From Oleispirillum sp963678075 (GTDB taxonomy: Bacteria; Pseudomonadota; Alphaproteobacteria; Rhodospirillales; Rhodospirillaceae), in assembly GCA_963678075.2 (NCBI GenBank), contig CAXXPK010000007.1, forward strand, positions 186,001-250,000: a stretch of 64,000 nt of DNA, in the 5' to 3' direction. The notes beneath the pieces were generated by a model that saw only the letters and a list, made by a program, of their open reading frames with translations, made no database searches and was not told the origin of the DNA. The translations under genes and the position numbers were made by a program. Each line of letters begins with the position of its first letter. Within the stretch, counting starts at the first letter, position 1. Below are positions 20,947-28,590 of this stretch, piece by piece.

Positions 20947-21678
20947 ATGCTGACCATGGGTTTTCGTAAACGGTTCCCGCGGACCGGTCCCCTGCGTCGC
21001 GGTCTCTGGTCGAAGGCCGGAATCCTGGCCGCCGCGCTTGGGATTTTCTCGTCCCAAGCCGTCGCCGAGCCGAACGGCATCCTGCCGCATCCGACCCTCG
21101 ACCCACCGATCGCCGCCATCAGCGAAAACGCGCTGCTGGCGGGCGGGTGCTTCTGGGGGGGGCAGGCGGTGTTTCAGCACACCGAAGGGGTGATCCGCGC
21201 CACCTCGGGCTATGCCGGGGGAACCGCAGAAACCGCCGACTACGAAACCGTCAGCCGAGGAAAAAGCCGCCACGCCGAAGCGGTGGAGGTGGTCTTCGAC
21301 CCGGCGAAGATCAGTTACGGCGAACTGCTGCGGGTGTTCTTCTCGGTGGTACTCGACCCCACCCAGATCGACCGCCAGGGGCCGGACATCGGACCGCAGT
21401 ACCGGTCGGAACGCTTCGCCGCCGACGACCGGCAGTGCCGCGTCGCCACGGACTATATCGCCCAACTGGATGCCGCCAGGATCTTCGCCGCGCCGATCGC
21501 GACCAGGGTATCGCCGCCCGCCGCGTTCTATCCGGCGGAGCCCTATCACCAGGACTTCGCGGCGCGCAACCCGAAGCACCCCTATATCGTCTTCCACGAC
21601 AAGCCGAAGGTGGAGGCGCGCCGCCGCGCCTTCCCCGAACGCTATCTGGAAAAGCCGACCCTGCTGGGCCAGAAGTAA
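20947..21678 (+). CDS. msrA: peptide-methionine (S)-S-oxide reductase MsrA, exported
   Basis: MsrA reduces the S form of methionine sulfoxide. The protein has 243 residues. An N-terminal leader (about residues 1-40, ending SSQAVA) suggests export to the periplasm. The catalytic motif is LAGGCFWGGQAVF, followed by GYAGGTAETADYETV, HAEAVEVVFDP, QYRSERF and PYHQDFAARNPKHPYI, all typical of the family. It begins 15 nt behind dipZ with a ggag site, so msrB, dipZ and msrA form one operon. It is the only one of the three that is intact, but its likely electron donor is broken. Confidence 0.92.
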   Translation: MLTMGFRKRFPRTGPLRRGLWSKAGILAAALGIFSSQAVAEPNGILPHPTLDPPIAAISENALLAGGCFWGGQAVFQHTEGVIRATSGYAGGTAETADYETVSRGKSRHAEAVEVVFDPAKISYGELLRVFFSVVLDPTQIDRQGPDIGPQYRSERFAADDRQCRVATDYIAQLDAARIFAAPIATRVSPPAAFYPAEPYHQDFAARNPKHPYIVFHDKPKVEARRRAFPERYLEKPTLLGQK

Positions 21679-21680
21679 AA

Positions 21681-21840
21681 AACGTTGCGGGGAGCCTCAG
21701 TCTCCCCGCGCCCCTCATTCCTAAGTTTTTGCGCGCAGCGCGATAAAGCCATCACGCGGCGTGGTAGCTGATTGCCGCTTTCGCGGCGAAAAAAGAAATG
21801 GGGTGCGCGAGGGGTCCAGGCCCCCTCGCAATGTTATTGT
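21681..21840 (-). repeat. modular palindromic intergenic repeat, copy 1
   Basis: The repeat fills the gap between the convergent genes msrA and mnmA. It begins with aacgttgcgggg and a hairpin (ggggagcctcagtctcccc). The core is three hairpins: gcgcgcagcgcg, atcacgcggcgtggt, and gccgctttcgcggc. A second arm follows (ggggtgcgcgaggggtccaggccccctcgc), which is the inverse of the first. The whole unit is thus a large imperfect inverted repeat. Related copies are at 27976, 44068 and 62329. The stems with T runs probably also stop transcription on both strands. Confidence 0.8.
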
Positions 21841-21844
21841 TTTT

Positions 21845-22933
21845 TCAGGACCGGCATATCCAGCCGCCGCCGAGCATGCGATCGCCGTCGTAAAAGACGC
21901 AGGCCTGCCCCGGCGCGATCGCCGAAAACGGCGCGTCCAGACGCACCTCGGCCAAGCCGTCGCCCAAATCGGCCAGCGTCGCCGCCACCGCGCGCGAGGC
22001 GGAGCGCAACTTGACCATCACCCGCGCACCGTCGAAACCGCCCTCGCCCAGCCAGTTGACCTCGCGCAGGCGGCACGACGTGCTTTCCAGCACGGTGGCG
22101 GGGCCGACCACGACGCGGCGCAAATCCGCGTCCAACGACACCACGTACAAGGGCTCGGGCAACGATATCTTCAGGCCGCGACGCTGACCGATGGTGAATC
22201 CGGCGATGCCCTCGTGAAATCCCAGAACGTGACCAGAAAGATCGACAATCTCGCCCGGCAGCGCCGCCTCGGGGTCAAGGGAACGCACCACGTCAGCATA
22301 GCCACCATCGGGAACGAAGCAAATATCCTGGCTGTCCCCTTTCTCCGCCACCGGCAGACCGAATTCCGCCGCCAAACGGCGGGTTTCCCCCTTGTCAACG
22401 ATATCGCCCAGCGGGAACACCACACCCGCCAGCTGCGGGTGCGACAGACCGAACAGGAAATAGCTTTGGTCCCGCGTGACGTCGCGGGCGCGGCACAGTC
22501 GCGGCCCAAGCGGGTCCTCGACACGGCGCGCGTAATGGCCGGTGGCCAGCGCCGCCGCCCCCCACGCAGCGGCCCCGACCGCCATTTCCCCAAATTTGAC
22601 GCGGCGATTGCAAACCGCGCACGGCAAAGGCGTCTCGCCCCGCCGATAGGATTCGGCGAAGGGGCGCATCACCTGGTTCAGGAAGGATTTGCGCAGATCG
22701 AGAACCCGATGCGGCACGTCCAGCAGCGCGGCGACCCTGGCCGCGTCCGCCACCGCCCGGTCGGCGGCGGCGTGGTCGAACAGGCGCATGGTGACGCCGA
22801 CCACGTCGAAACCCATGCGCCGCAGCAACGCAGCCACCACCGAACTATCGACCCCGCCCGACATCGCGACGCAGACCCGCGCCCCGGGCTCAAGATGGGC
22901 AATGGCGGCGTGGAAAGGGCCGGGTCGGGTCAT
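21845..22933 (-). CDS. mnmA: tRNA-specific 2-thiouridylase
   Basis: MnmA transfers sulfur to U34 of Lys, Glu and Gln tRNAs, using ATP and a persulfide relay from a cysteine desulfurase. The protein has 362 residues. It shows the PP-loop AMSGGVDSSVVAALL, the first catalytic Cys in LPCAVCNRRVKFG and the second in DSQDICFVPDGGY. The C-terminal beta-barrel domains include GQRRGLKISLPEPLYV and end at LGGGWI. It begins 9 bp behind fdx and is probably cotranscribed with it. No damage is visible. Confidence 0.94.
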   Translation of the reverse strand: MTRPGPFHAAIAHLEPGARVCVAMSGGVDSSVVAALLRRMGFDVVGVTMRLFDHAAADRAVADAARVAALLDVPHRVLDLRKSFLNQVMRPFAESYRRGETPLPCAVCNRRVKFGEMAVGAAAWGAAALATGHYARRVEDPLGPRLCRARDVTRDQSYFLFGLSHPQLAGVVFPLGDIVDKGETRRLAAEFGLPVAEKGDSQDICFVPDGGYADVVRSLDPEAALPGEIVDLSGHVLGFHEGIAGFTIGQRRGLKISLPEPLYVVSLDADLRRVVVGPATVLESTSCRLREVNWLGEGGFDGARVMVKLRSASRAVAATLADLGDGLAEVRLDAPFSAIAPGQACVFYDGDRMLGGGWICRS

Positions 22934-22942
22934 CGGATGGGA

Positions 22943-23263
22943 TCAGACCTCTTCCTTCGGCGGCAGAGTGACGGTCAGGCCGTCCAGTTCGTCCGACATC
23001 CGGATCTGGCAGCCCAGGCGCGAGGTGGCGGTCACGCCGAACGCCATGTCCAGCATGTCCTCTTCGTTTTCCGACGCCGGGTTCAGCTTGTCGAACCACG
23101 CCGCATCGACGATCACGTGGCAGGTCGCGCAGGCGAGAGACCCTTCGCAGGAGCCCTCCAGCGCGATGCCGTGCAGGTGTGCGACTTCCATCACCGACAA
23201 ACCGTCGGGGGCATCGACTTCGCGGCGCGTGCCGTCACGTTCGATGAAAATCAGTTTCGCCAT
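22943..23263 (-). CDS. fdx: ISC-type 2Fe-2S ferredoxin
   Basis: This adrenodoxin-like ferredoxin (106 residues) supplies electrons for Fe-S cluster assembly. The cluster ligands are the Cys of ALEGSCEGSLACATCHVIV (C-x5-C-x2-C) and the fourth in RLGCQIRM. The N terminus MAKLIFIERDGTRREVDA and the PPKEEV tail region are typical. The start at 23263 has an aaggag site; the longer frame to 23332 is not conserved. It is normally the last gene of an isc operon; here the scaffold and desulfurase genes are absent, and iscR lies upstream behind a terminator. Confidence 0.92.
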   Translation of the reverse strand: MAKLIFIERDGTRREVDAPDGLSVMEVAHLHGIALEGSCEGSLACATCHVIVDAAWFDKLNPASENEEDMLDMAFGVTATSRLGCQIRMSDELDGLTVTLPPKEEV

Positions 23264-23354
23264 GCCGGAAGTCTCCTTGAAATGCGATCGAAAGGCCCAC
23301 GCCCGCCAGAACCATGGGGGTCGGCTGCTCATAGCAAATTTTCAAGGCGAGGAA

Positions 23355-23379
23355 AGCAAAAATCCGCCCGGAAAGGGCG
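23355..23379 (-). terminator. terminator between iscR and fdx
   Basis: The stem cgccc/gggcg (loop tttcc on the minus strand) is followed by gattttt. It lies 16 bp behind the iscR stop, so fdx and mnmA probably have their own promoter in the remaining gap. A ttgaaa box is seen there on the minus strand. Confidence 0.65.
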
Positions 23380-23394
23380 CGCCGAACCGCCGAC

Positions 23395-23856
23395 CTATTG
23401 CGCGGCGGCCCCCTGGGAGCCGTGGAACATTCCGCTGGTTCCCAAAACCCTGCGCGCCACCACGTCATCCAGGGTGACCGAGCTCAAATACAGATAAATC
23501 TGATTGCTCAATTCCTCCCACAGGTCGTGGGTCAGGCAGCGTCCCTTGTTGTTGTGACAGCCAGCCGGGGAACCGGGGGTGCAGCGAGTCGCCTGAATCG
23601 GTTCGTCCACCGCCAAAATAATATCCGAGATACGAATGTCGGAACCCGGTCGCGCCAACATATAGCCACCACCGGGGCCGCGCGCGCTTCTCACCAAGGC
23701 ACCCTTGCGCAACTTGCCGAACAGCTGTTCCAGATAGGACAACGAGATTTCCTGACGGCTGGCGATGTCGGCCAGGGCCACCGGCTTGCAGCCCCCCTGA
23801 GATGCAAGATCGGCCATCGCCATCACCGCATAGCGACCTTTTGTACTGAGCCTCAC
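23395..23856 (-). CDS. iscR: Rrf2-family regulator IscR
   Basis: IscR senses Fe-S status through its own 2Fe-2S cluster and represses cluster-assembly genes. The winged helix is VRLSTKGRYAVMAMADLA, followed by the recognition helix region ISLSYLEQLFGKLRKGALV and the wing SARGPGGGYMLARP. The cluster Cys residues are in RCTPGSPAGCHNNKGRCLTHDLW (parts: RCTPGS, AGCHNN, GRCLTHDLW), as in true IscR. The start is the GTG at 23856, which has a ggag site and matches the family start. The longer frame to 24000 runs into cysE. It lies 28 bp behind cysE. Confidence 0.92.
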   Translation of the reverse strand: MRLSTKGRYAVMAMADLASQGGCKPVALADIASRQEISLSYLEQLFGKLRKGALVRSARGPGGGYMLARPGSDIRISDIILAVDEPIQATRCTPGSPAGCHNNKGRCLTHDLWEELSNQIYLYLSSVTLDDVVARRVLGTSGMFHGSQGAAAQ

Positions 23857-23884
23857 CTGAACCGCTCCATGACACCCACCACCG

Positions 23885-24643
23885 TCAAACCTTCCGCGAC
23901 CGCGTTGCCTTTGGCGTCTTTGGCGCCCCCTTGGCAACCTTTTCCTCACCGCCCAGCGACGGCTCATCGGCGGCATCGACCAAACGCGCCTCAAGCTCAC
24001 GGACGCGACGGCACAGGGTCTCGATCTGGCGGTGCACGCCCTTCAAATCCTGCCCCACCGGATCGGGGGCAGTCCCTCCGACCCCATAGGCGCGGAATTC
24101 TTCCTCGCAGGTCTCGGGCCTTTCCCGTTTCGCTATCTTCGCCGGGATGCCGACCATCGTCGCACCTGCCGGGACGTCCTGCAATACCACCGCGTTGGCA
24201 CCAATGCGGGCGCCCGCGCCGATCACCAACGGCCCCAGAACCTGAGCCCCGGAACCAACGATCACCCCATGTTCCAAGGTTGGGTGTCTTTTCCCAACAT
24301 CAAGGGAGGTCCCCCCCAATGTCACGCCATGATACAGCGTCACGTCATCGCCGATTTCAGCGGTTTCGCCGATCACCACGCCGGTGCCGTGATCGATAAA
24401 GAAATGCCGTCCGATCGTCGCGCCGGGATGAATCTCGACGCCGGTCAACATCTTGCCAAGATTCGACAAAAAGCGGGCAAAAAACCTTAAACGACGCGCC
24501 CACAACCAATGGGTGATCCCATGCATCATCACCGCATGCAGTCCGGGATAACAGAACAAAACTTCCCACGGACCGCGCGCCGCCGGATCTTTCGCGACGA
24601 TGTTGTCGATGTCTTCCTTTAGGTGCTTGAAATAAGGAGCCAT
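23885..24643 (-). CDS. cysE: serine O-acetyltransferase
   Basis: CysE makes O-acetylserine, the carbon backbone for cysteine. The N-terminal helices (DPAARGPWEVLFCYPGLHAV) lead to the left-handed beta-helix of hexapeptide repeats: GVEIHPGATIGRHFFIDHGT, GVVIGETAEIGDDVTLYHGV and GSGAQVLGPLVIGAGARIGA. The catalytic His-Asp pair is in FIDHGTGVV. The last 60 residues are charged and variable. The protein is 252 residues, the short form found in many alphaproteobacteria. It precedes iscR, linking cysteine supply with cluster assembly. Confidence 0.94.
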   Translation of the reverse strand: MAPYFKHLKEDIDNIVAKDPAARGPWEVLFCYPGLHAVMMHGITHWLWARRLRFFARFLSNLGKMLTGVEIHPGATIGRHFFIDHGTGVVIGETAEIGDDVTLYHGVTLGGTSLDVGKRHPTLEHGVIVGSGAQVLGPLVIGAGARIGANAVVLQDVPAGATMVGIPAKIAKRERPETCEEEFRAYGVGGTAPDPVGQDLKGVHRQIETLCRRVRELEARLVDAADEPSLGGEEKVAKGAPKTPKATRSRKV

Positions 24644-24888
24644 AGCTGTGCTACACTTCTCGCGCTACCCGGGTTGGCCCGCCGCCGAATACCCGAGGGA
24701 TGAATGTATGCGCGAAAGCCCTGTTCTCTCAAGGCTGAATATCATATATCCGACAACAGCAATCGAATACTGTTCCGCACCCCAGCCCGTCACGGCGCCC
24801 CGGTCCGTTTCCGACCGGTTGCCAAGAACCGGAAACGACGCTGAAGATCGCCATCCGCTGACCTCCCGCTAGCAGGCAAAGCCAACCC

Positions 24889-25542
24889 ATGCCAGACGTT
24901 ATCATCAACGGACCCGAAGGTCGTCTCGAAGGCCGCTATACCCACTCCAAGACGCCCAACGCACCGATCGCACTGGTTCTGCATCCCGACCCTCGGCACG
25001 GCGGAACCATGAACAACAAGGTCGTCTACAACACCTATCACGCCTTTGCCCGCAACGGTTTCTCCGTGCTGCGCATCAACTTCCGCGGGGTCGGGCGCAG
25101 CCAAGGCGGCTTCGACAACGGCATCGGCGAACTCTCCGATGCGGCGTCGGCGCTGGATTGGCTACAGGCGATCAACCAAAACGCCGCCGCCTGCTGGATC
25201 GCCGGATTCTCGTTCGGCGCCTGGATCAGCATGCAGCTTCTGATGCGCCGCCCCGAGATCGAGGGCTTCGTCTCGATCGCGCCGCCCGCCAACCTGTTCG
25301 ACTTTTCGTTCCTGGCCCCCTGCCCGTCCTCGGGACTGATCGTGCAGGGCGGCGCCGACGACATCGTGCCGGAAAGCTCGGTGGCGAAGTTGGTCAACAA
25401 GCTTTCGGCGCAAAAGAACATCACCGTGGACTACCACCTGATTTCAGGGGCGGACCACTTCTTCGGCGAACAGTTGACCGACATGACCCTGGCGATTTCG
25501 AACTACCTCGCCGGTCGGGTCCGCCCCTCGCCCACGCCATAA
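24889..25542 (+). CDS. alpha/beta hydrolase
   Basis: This is a cytoplasmic alpha/beta hydrolase of 217 residues. The nucleophile elbow is AGFSFGAWIS, the Asp is probably in QGGADDIVPE, and the His is in ISGADHFFGEQL. The N-terminal region carries LVLHPDPRHGGTMNNKVV and FRGVGRSQGGFDNG, which mark a conserved proteobacterial group often annotated only as hydrolase. It is divergent from cysE. The 245-bp gap between them holds both promoters. The substrate is unknown. Confidence 0.82.
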   Translation: MPDVIINGPEGRLEGRYTHSKTPNAPIALVLHPDPRHGGTMNNKVVYNTYHAFARNGFSVLRINFRGVGRSQGGFDNGIGELSDAASALDWLQAINQNAAACWIAGFSFGAWISMQLLMRRPEIEGFVSIAPPANLFDFSFLAPCPSSGLIVQGGADDIVPESSVAKLVNKLSAQKNITVDYHLISGADHFFGEQLTDMTLAISNYLAGRVRPSPTP

Positions 25543-25550
25543 CCCCGGCA

Positions 25551-26648
25551 TCAGGCACGGTCGATGCGCCCGCCCGGCGTCGGTCGGGGGGCACCGGTCG
25601 TTCCCGGAAAGCCGATCGGCAGCCCGCGCGCGGTTCGCGCCGCCAGAAAGGCGAAGGCCTGCGCCTCCAGCGCATCGCCATCCCAGCCCGCGTCCTCGGC
25701 GGCCAGCACCGGAACCGCCAACGCCGCACGCAATCCCGCCATCAGCACCGGGTTGCGCCGCCCTCCGCCACACACCACCCAGCAGGCCGGAGCCTCCGGC
25801 AAATGACGCCGCGCCGCCGCCACCGCGCGCACTGTAAAGGCGGACAGCGTCGCCGCGCCATCCGCCGGCGACAGCGCTCCCCGGGCCATCGGGGGAAAGG
25901 CATCGCGATCCAAGGACTTCGGCGGCCGCACCGCGAAGAACGGCGCGGCCAGAGCCTCGGCCAGCCATGCCTCGTCGCAGCGCCCCCGCGCCGCCAACGC
26001 GCCGTCAAGGTCGCAGGATTGTCCGGTGTGGGCCACCACCCAGTCATCGATCAGGGCATTGCCGGGGCCGGTATCGAATGCCAGCATGCCGCCGTCCGCG
26101 GTCAGCGCGGTCAGATTGGCGACGCCGCCGATGTTCAGGACCGCCATGGTTCCCGCCGGACGCACCGCCCATCCCTCGACCAGGGCGCGATGATAGATAG
26201 GAACCAACGGTGCCCCCTGCCCGCCCGCCGCGACATCGGCGGAGCGAAAGTCCGAAACCACGGAAAGACCGCTTAAGCGCGCCAAACGCGCGCCATCGCC
26301 GATCTGCACGGTTAGACCGCGCTCCGGCGCATGAAAAAGCGTCTGGCCATGGAACCCGACCAGCGCGACATCCCGCCACTCGGTCGGAGCCTCCGCCAGA
26401 AGAGCGGCGCCCGCCGCCGCGTGCAGATCGGTGAGCTCGCGCTCCACCGCCCGCACTGCGGGATCGGCGCGATCGGCGCGCCCCAGAACCGACCGGATCC
26501 GCGCCCGTACCATGGAATCATAGGGAAAGGTGCGGCACGGCCCACAGGTGGCGACGACTTCCCCATCGGTTCGGATCAGGGCGGCATCAATGCCGTCGAG
26601 CGAGGTCCCGCTCATCAGGCCAAGGGCGATCATCGGCAGATGCGTCAT
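25551..26648 (-). CDS. anmK: anhydro-N-acetylmuramic acid kinase
   Basis: AnmK phosphorylates and opens 1,6-anhydro-MurNAc from recycled cell wall, giving MurNAc-6-phosphate. The protein has 365 residues. The ATP-binding motif ALGLMSGTSLDGIDAALI opens it (MSGTSLDG). Further hallmarks are ALVGFHGQTLFHAP, SDFRSADVAAGGQGAPLVP, LNIGGVANLT, FDTGPGNALIDDWV and CGGGRRNPVLM. The start at 26648 (MTHLPMIALG) matches the family. It is divergent from tyrS, a frequent neighbour in alphaproteobacteria. Confidence 0.94.
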   Translation of the reverse strand: MTHLPMIALGLMSGTSLDGIDAALIRTDGEVVATCGPCRTFPYDSMVRARIRSVLGRADRADPAVRAVERELTDLHAAAGAALLAEAPTEWRDVALVGFHGQTLFHAPERGLTVQIGDGARLARLSGLSVVSDFRSADVAAGGQGAPLVPIYHRALVEGWAVRPAGTMAVLNIGGVANLTALTADGGMLAFDTGPGNALIDDWVVAHTGQSCDLDGALAARGRCDEAWLAEALAAPFFAVRPPKSLDRDAFPPMARGALSPADGAATLSAFTVRAVAAARRHLPEAPACWVVCGGGRRNPVLMAGLRAALAVPVLAAEDAGWDGDALEAQAFAFLAARTARGLPIGFPGTTGAPRPTPGGRIDRA

Positions 26649-26724
26649 AAAGACTGGCTCCCGGCGGACGCATACGCTAAAATGAGGGCGTTTCACACCT
26701 CAGACCTAGCATAAGTCGGGCATC

Positions 26725-27975
26725 ATGAGCAGCTTCAAATCGGCCTTCCTGCGGACCATCTCCGAACGTGGTTTTATCCACCAGTGCACCGACCTCGAGG
26801 GGTTGGACACGGCCTGCGCGGGCGGACCGATCCCGGCCTATATCGGCTTCGACTGCACGGCGGACAGCCTGCACGTCGGGTCGATGGTGCCGATCATGCT
26901 GTTGCGCCGTCTGCAAAAGTCCGGCCACAAACCGATCGTCCTGATGGGCGGCGGCACCACCAAGATCGGCGACCCGTCGGGCAAGGACACCGCGCGGCAG
27001 ATGCTGACCGACGACGACATCGCCCGCAACATGGCCGGGATCAAGGCCACCTTCGAAAAGTTCCTGACCTTCGGCAATGGCCCCACCGATGCGGTGATGA
27101 TCAACAACGCCGACTGGCTGGACGAGATCCAATACCTGCGCTTCCTGCGCGACTATGGGCGGCATTTCAGCGTCAACCGCATGCTGACCTTCGACTCCGT
27201 CAAGCTGCGGTTGGAACGCGAACAGCCCCTGACTTTCCTGGAATTCAACTACATGATCCTTCAGGCCTACGACTTCCTGGAGATCAACCGCAAGTTCGCC
27301 TGCCGCCTGCAGATGGGCGGCTCCGACCAGTGGGGCAATATCGTCAACGGCGTCGAACTGGCGCGACGCGTCGATGGCGCCGAAGTGTTCGGCCTGACCT
27401 CGCCCCTGATCACCACCGCGTCGGGCGCCAAGATGGGCAAGACCGCCCAGGGCGCGGTGTGGCTGAACGAGGACCGGCTGTCGGCCTATGACTACTGGCA
27501 GTTCTGGCGCAACACCGAGGATGCCGATGTCGGCCGCTTCCTGCGTCTGTTCACCGACCTGCCGATCGACGAAATCCAGCACCTGGAGTCCCTGCAAGGG
27601 GCGGAAATCAACGACGCCAAGAAGATCCTGGCGAACGCGGCGACCCTGCTGTACCGTGGCGGTGCGGCGGCTGCGGAAGCCGAGGAAACCGCGCGAAAGA
27701 CATTTGAACAGGGACAGGCCGGCGACGCCCTGCCCTCCGTCGCGGTGACGGCGGCGGAGTTGGAGAGCGGCTATTCGGTGGCCGAGGCGATGGTGGCGAC
27801 CGGCTTGTGCGCCTCGAAGGGCGAAGCGCGGCGCCTGATCAAGCAGGGCGGCGTCAAGATCAACGACGCGGCGCTGGCCGACCCCGAGGCGAAACTCGAG
27901 CCAGGGCAGATCGCGGATGGCCAGATCAAGCTGTCGGCGGGCAAGAAGCGCCACGCCCTGGTCAAGGTGAAGTAA
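26725..27975 (+). CDS. tyrS: tyrosyl-tRNA synthetase
   Basis: TyrS charges tRNA-Tyr. The protein has 416 residues. The HIGH-like motif is in CTADSLHVGSMVP. Tyrosine-binding residues lie in YIGFDCT and NYMILQAYDFLEI. QMGGSDQWGNIVNGV precedes the KMSKS-like loop SGAKMGKTAQGA. An S4 RNA-binding domain (ASKGEARRLIKQGGVKINDA) ends the protein. No damage is visible. The repeat at 27976 begins directly behind its stop. Confidence 0.95.
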   Translation: MSSFKSAFLRTISERGFIHQCTDLEGLDTACAGGPIPAYIGFDCTADSLHVGSMVPIMLLRRLQKSGHKPIVLMGGGTTKIGDPSGKDTARQMLTDDDIARNMAGIKATFEKFLTFGNGPTDAVMINNADWLDEIQYLRFLRDYGRHFSVNRMLTFDSVKLRLEREQPLTFLEFNYMILQAYDFLEINRKFACRLQMGGSDQWGNIVNGVELARRVDGAEVFGLTSPLITTASGAKMGKTAQGAVWLNEDRLSAYDYWQFWRNTEDADVGRFLRLFTDLPIDEIQHLESLQGAEINDAKKILANAATLLYRGGAAAAEAEETARKTFEQGQAGDALPSVAVTAAELESGYSVAEAMVATGLCASKGEARRLIKQGGVKINDAALADPEAKLEPGQIADGQIKLSAGKKRHALVKVK

Positions 27976-28092
27976 AAGGTTCGCGGGGGACTCGGCCCCC
28001 CGCACCCCCATTTGTTTTTCACCACAAAGCGGCTATCGACCATCACGCCGCGTGATGGTTCTCTCGCGCTTCGCGCAAAAACCAGAAATAGG
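27976..28092 (+). repeat. modular palindromic intergenic repeat, copy 2
   Basis: This copy lies between the convergent genes tyrS and bcp. Its order is: hairpin gcgggggactcggccccccgc, then accccCATTTg and a T run. Next are remains of a gcgg/ggct stem, the palindrome accatcacgccgcgtgatggt (its two arms are exact), and cgcgcttcgcgc followed by aaaaa. It matches the inverse of copy 1, without the second outer arm. It can serve as a two-way terminator. Confidence 0.8.
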
Positions 28093-28121
28093 GTCCGGAA
28101 GAAACTTGCGCGGTTTGCCTC

Positions 28122-28590
28122 CTACCCCTTCAGCGCCTGAACTTCCTTCAGCACCGCGTCGATATAGCCATCGACATCGACCTTGCGCCAGGACTTGCGA
28201 ACCATCCCGTTTCCGTCGATCAGGAAGGTGGAGCGCTCGATCCCCATGAACGACTTGCCGTACATGGACCGCGACTTCCAGACCCCGAACGCCTCGCACA
28301 GACCGCCGTCGGCATCGGAGAGAAGCGGAAAATTCAGGGAAAATTTCTTCTTGAAGGCATCATGCGACGCGCCGTCGTCGCGCGACACCCCCAAACACCA
28401 CGCAATCGAGCTTCGAAAAATCCGGCAGATTATCGCGGAAGGCGCAAGACTCCTTGGTACAGCCGGGGGTGTCGTCCTTGGGATAGAAGTAGAGGACGAC
28501 GATCTTGCCGCGCAGGGAGGCAAAGGAAACCGCGCCGCCACCATCGGTGGGCAGTGTCAGGTCGGGAAGGGCATCGCCAACGTCGATCAT
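28122..28590 (-). pseudogene. bcp: peroxiredoxin of the Bcp/PrxQ type, frameshifted
   Basis: Bcp reduces hydroperoxides. The N-terminal half is normal (LPTDGGGAVSFASLRGK and the active site KDDTPGCTKESCAFRD, with the peroxidatic and resolving Cys). After SKLDCVVFG the frame breaks at a run of five G (28388-28392), where four are expected. The continuation (VSRDDGASHDAFKKKFSLNF through YIDAVLKEVQALKG) reads in the next frame to 28122. Its start overlaps the glnE stop by four bases. One added base in a homopolymer is the only lesion, so a sequence error is possible. Confidence 0.85.

Noticed and set aside
21761..23497. 578-residue plus-strand frame
   Set aside because: It is antisense to mnmA and fdx, with low-complexity Arg/Gln/His composition and no conserved feature.
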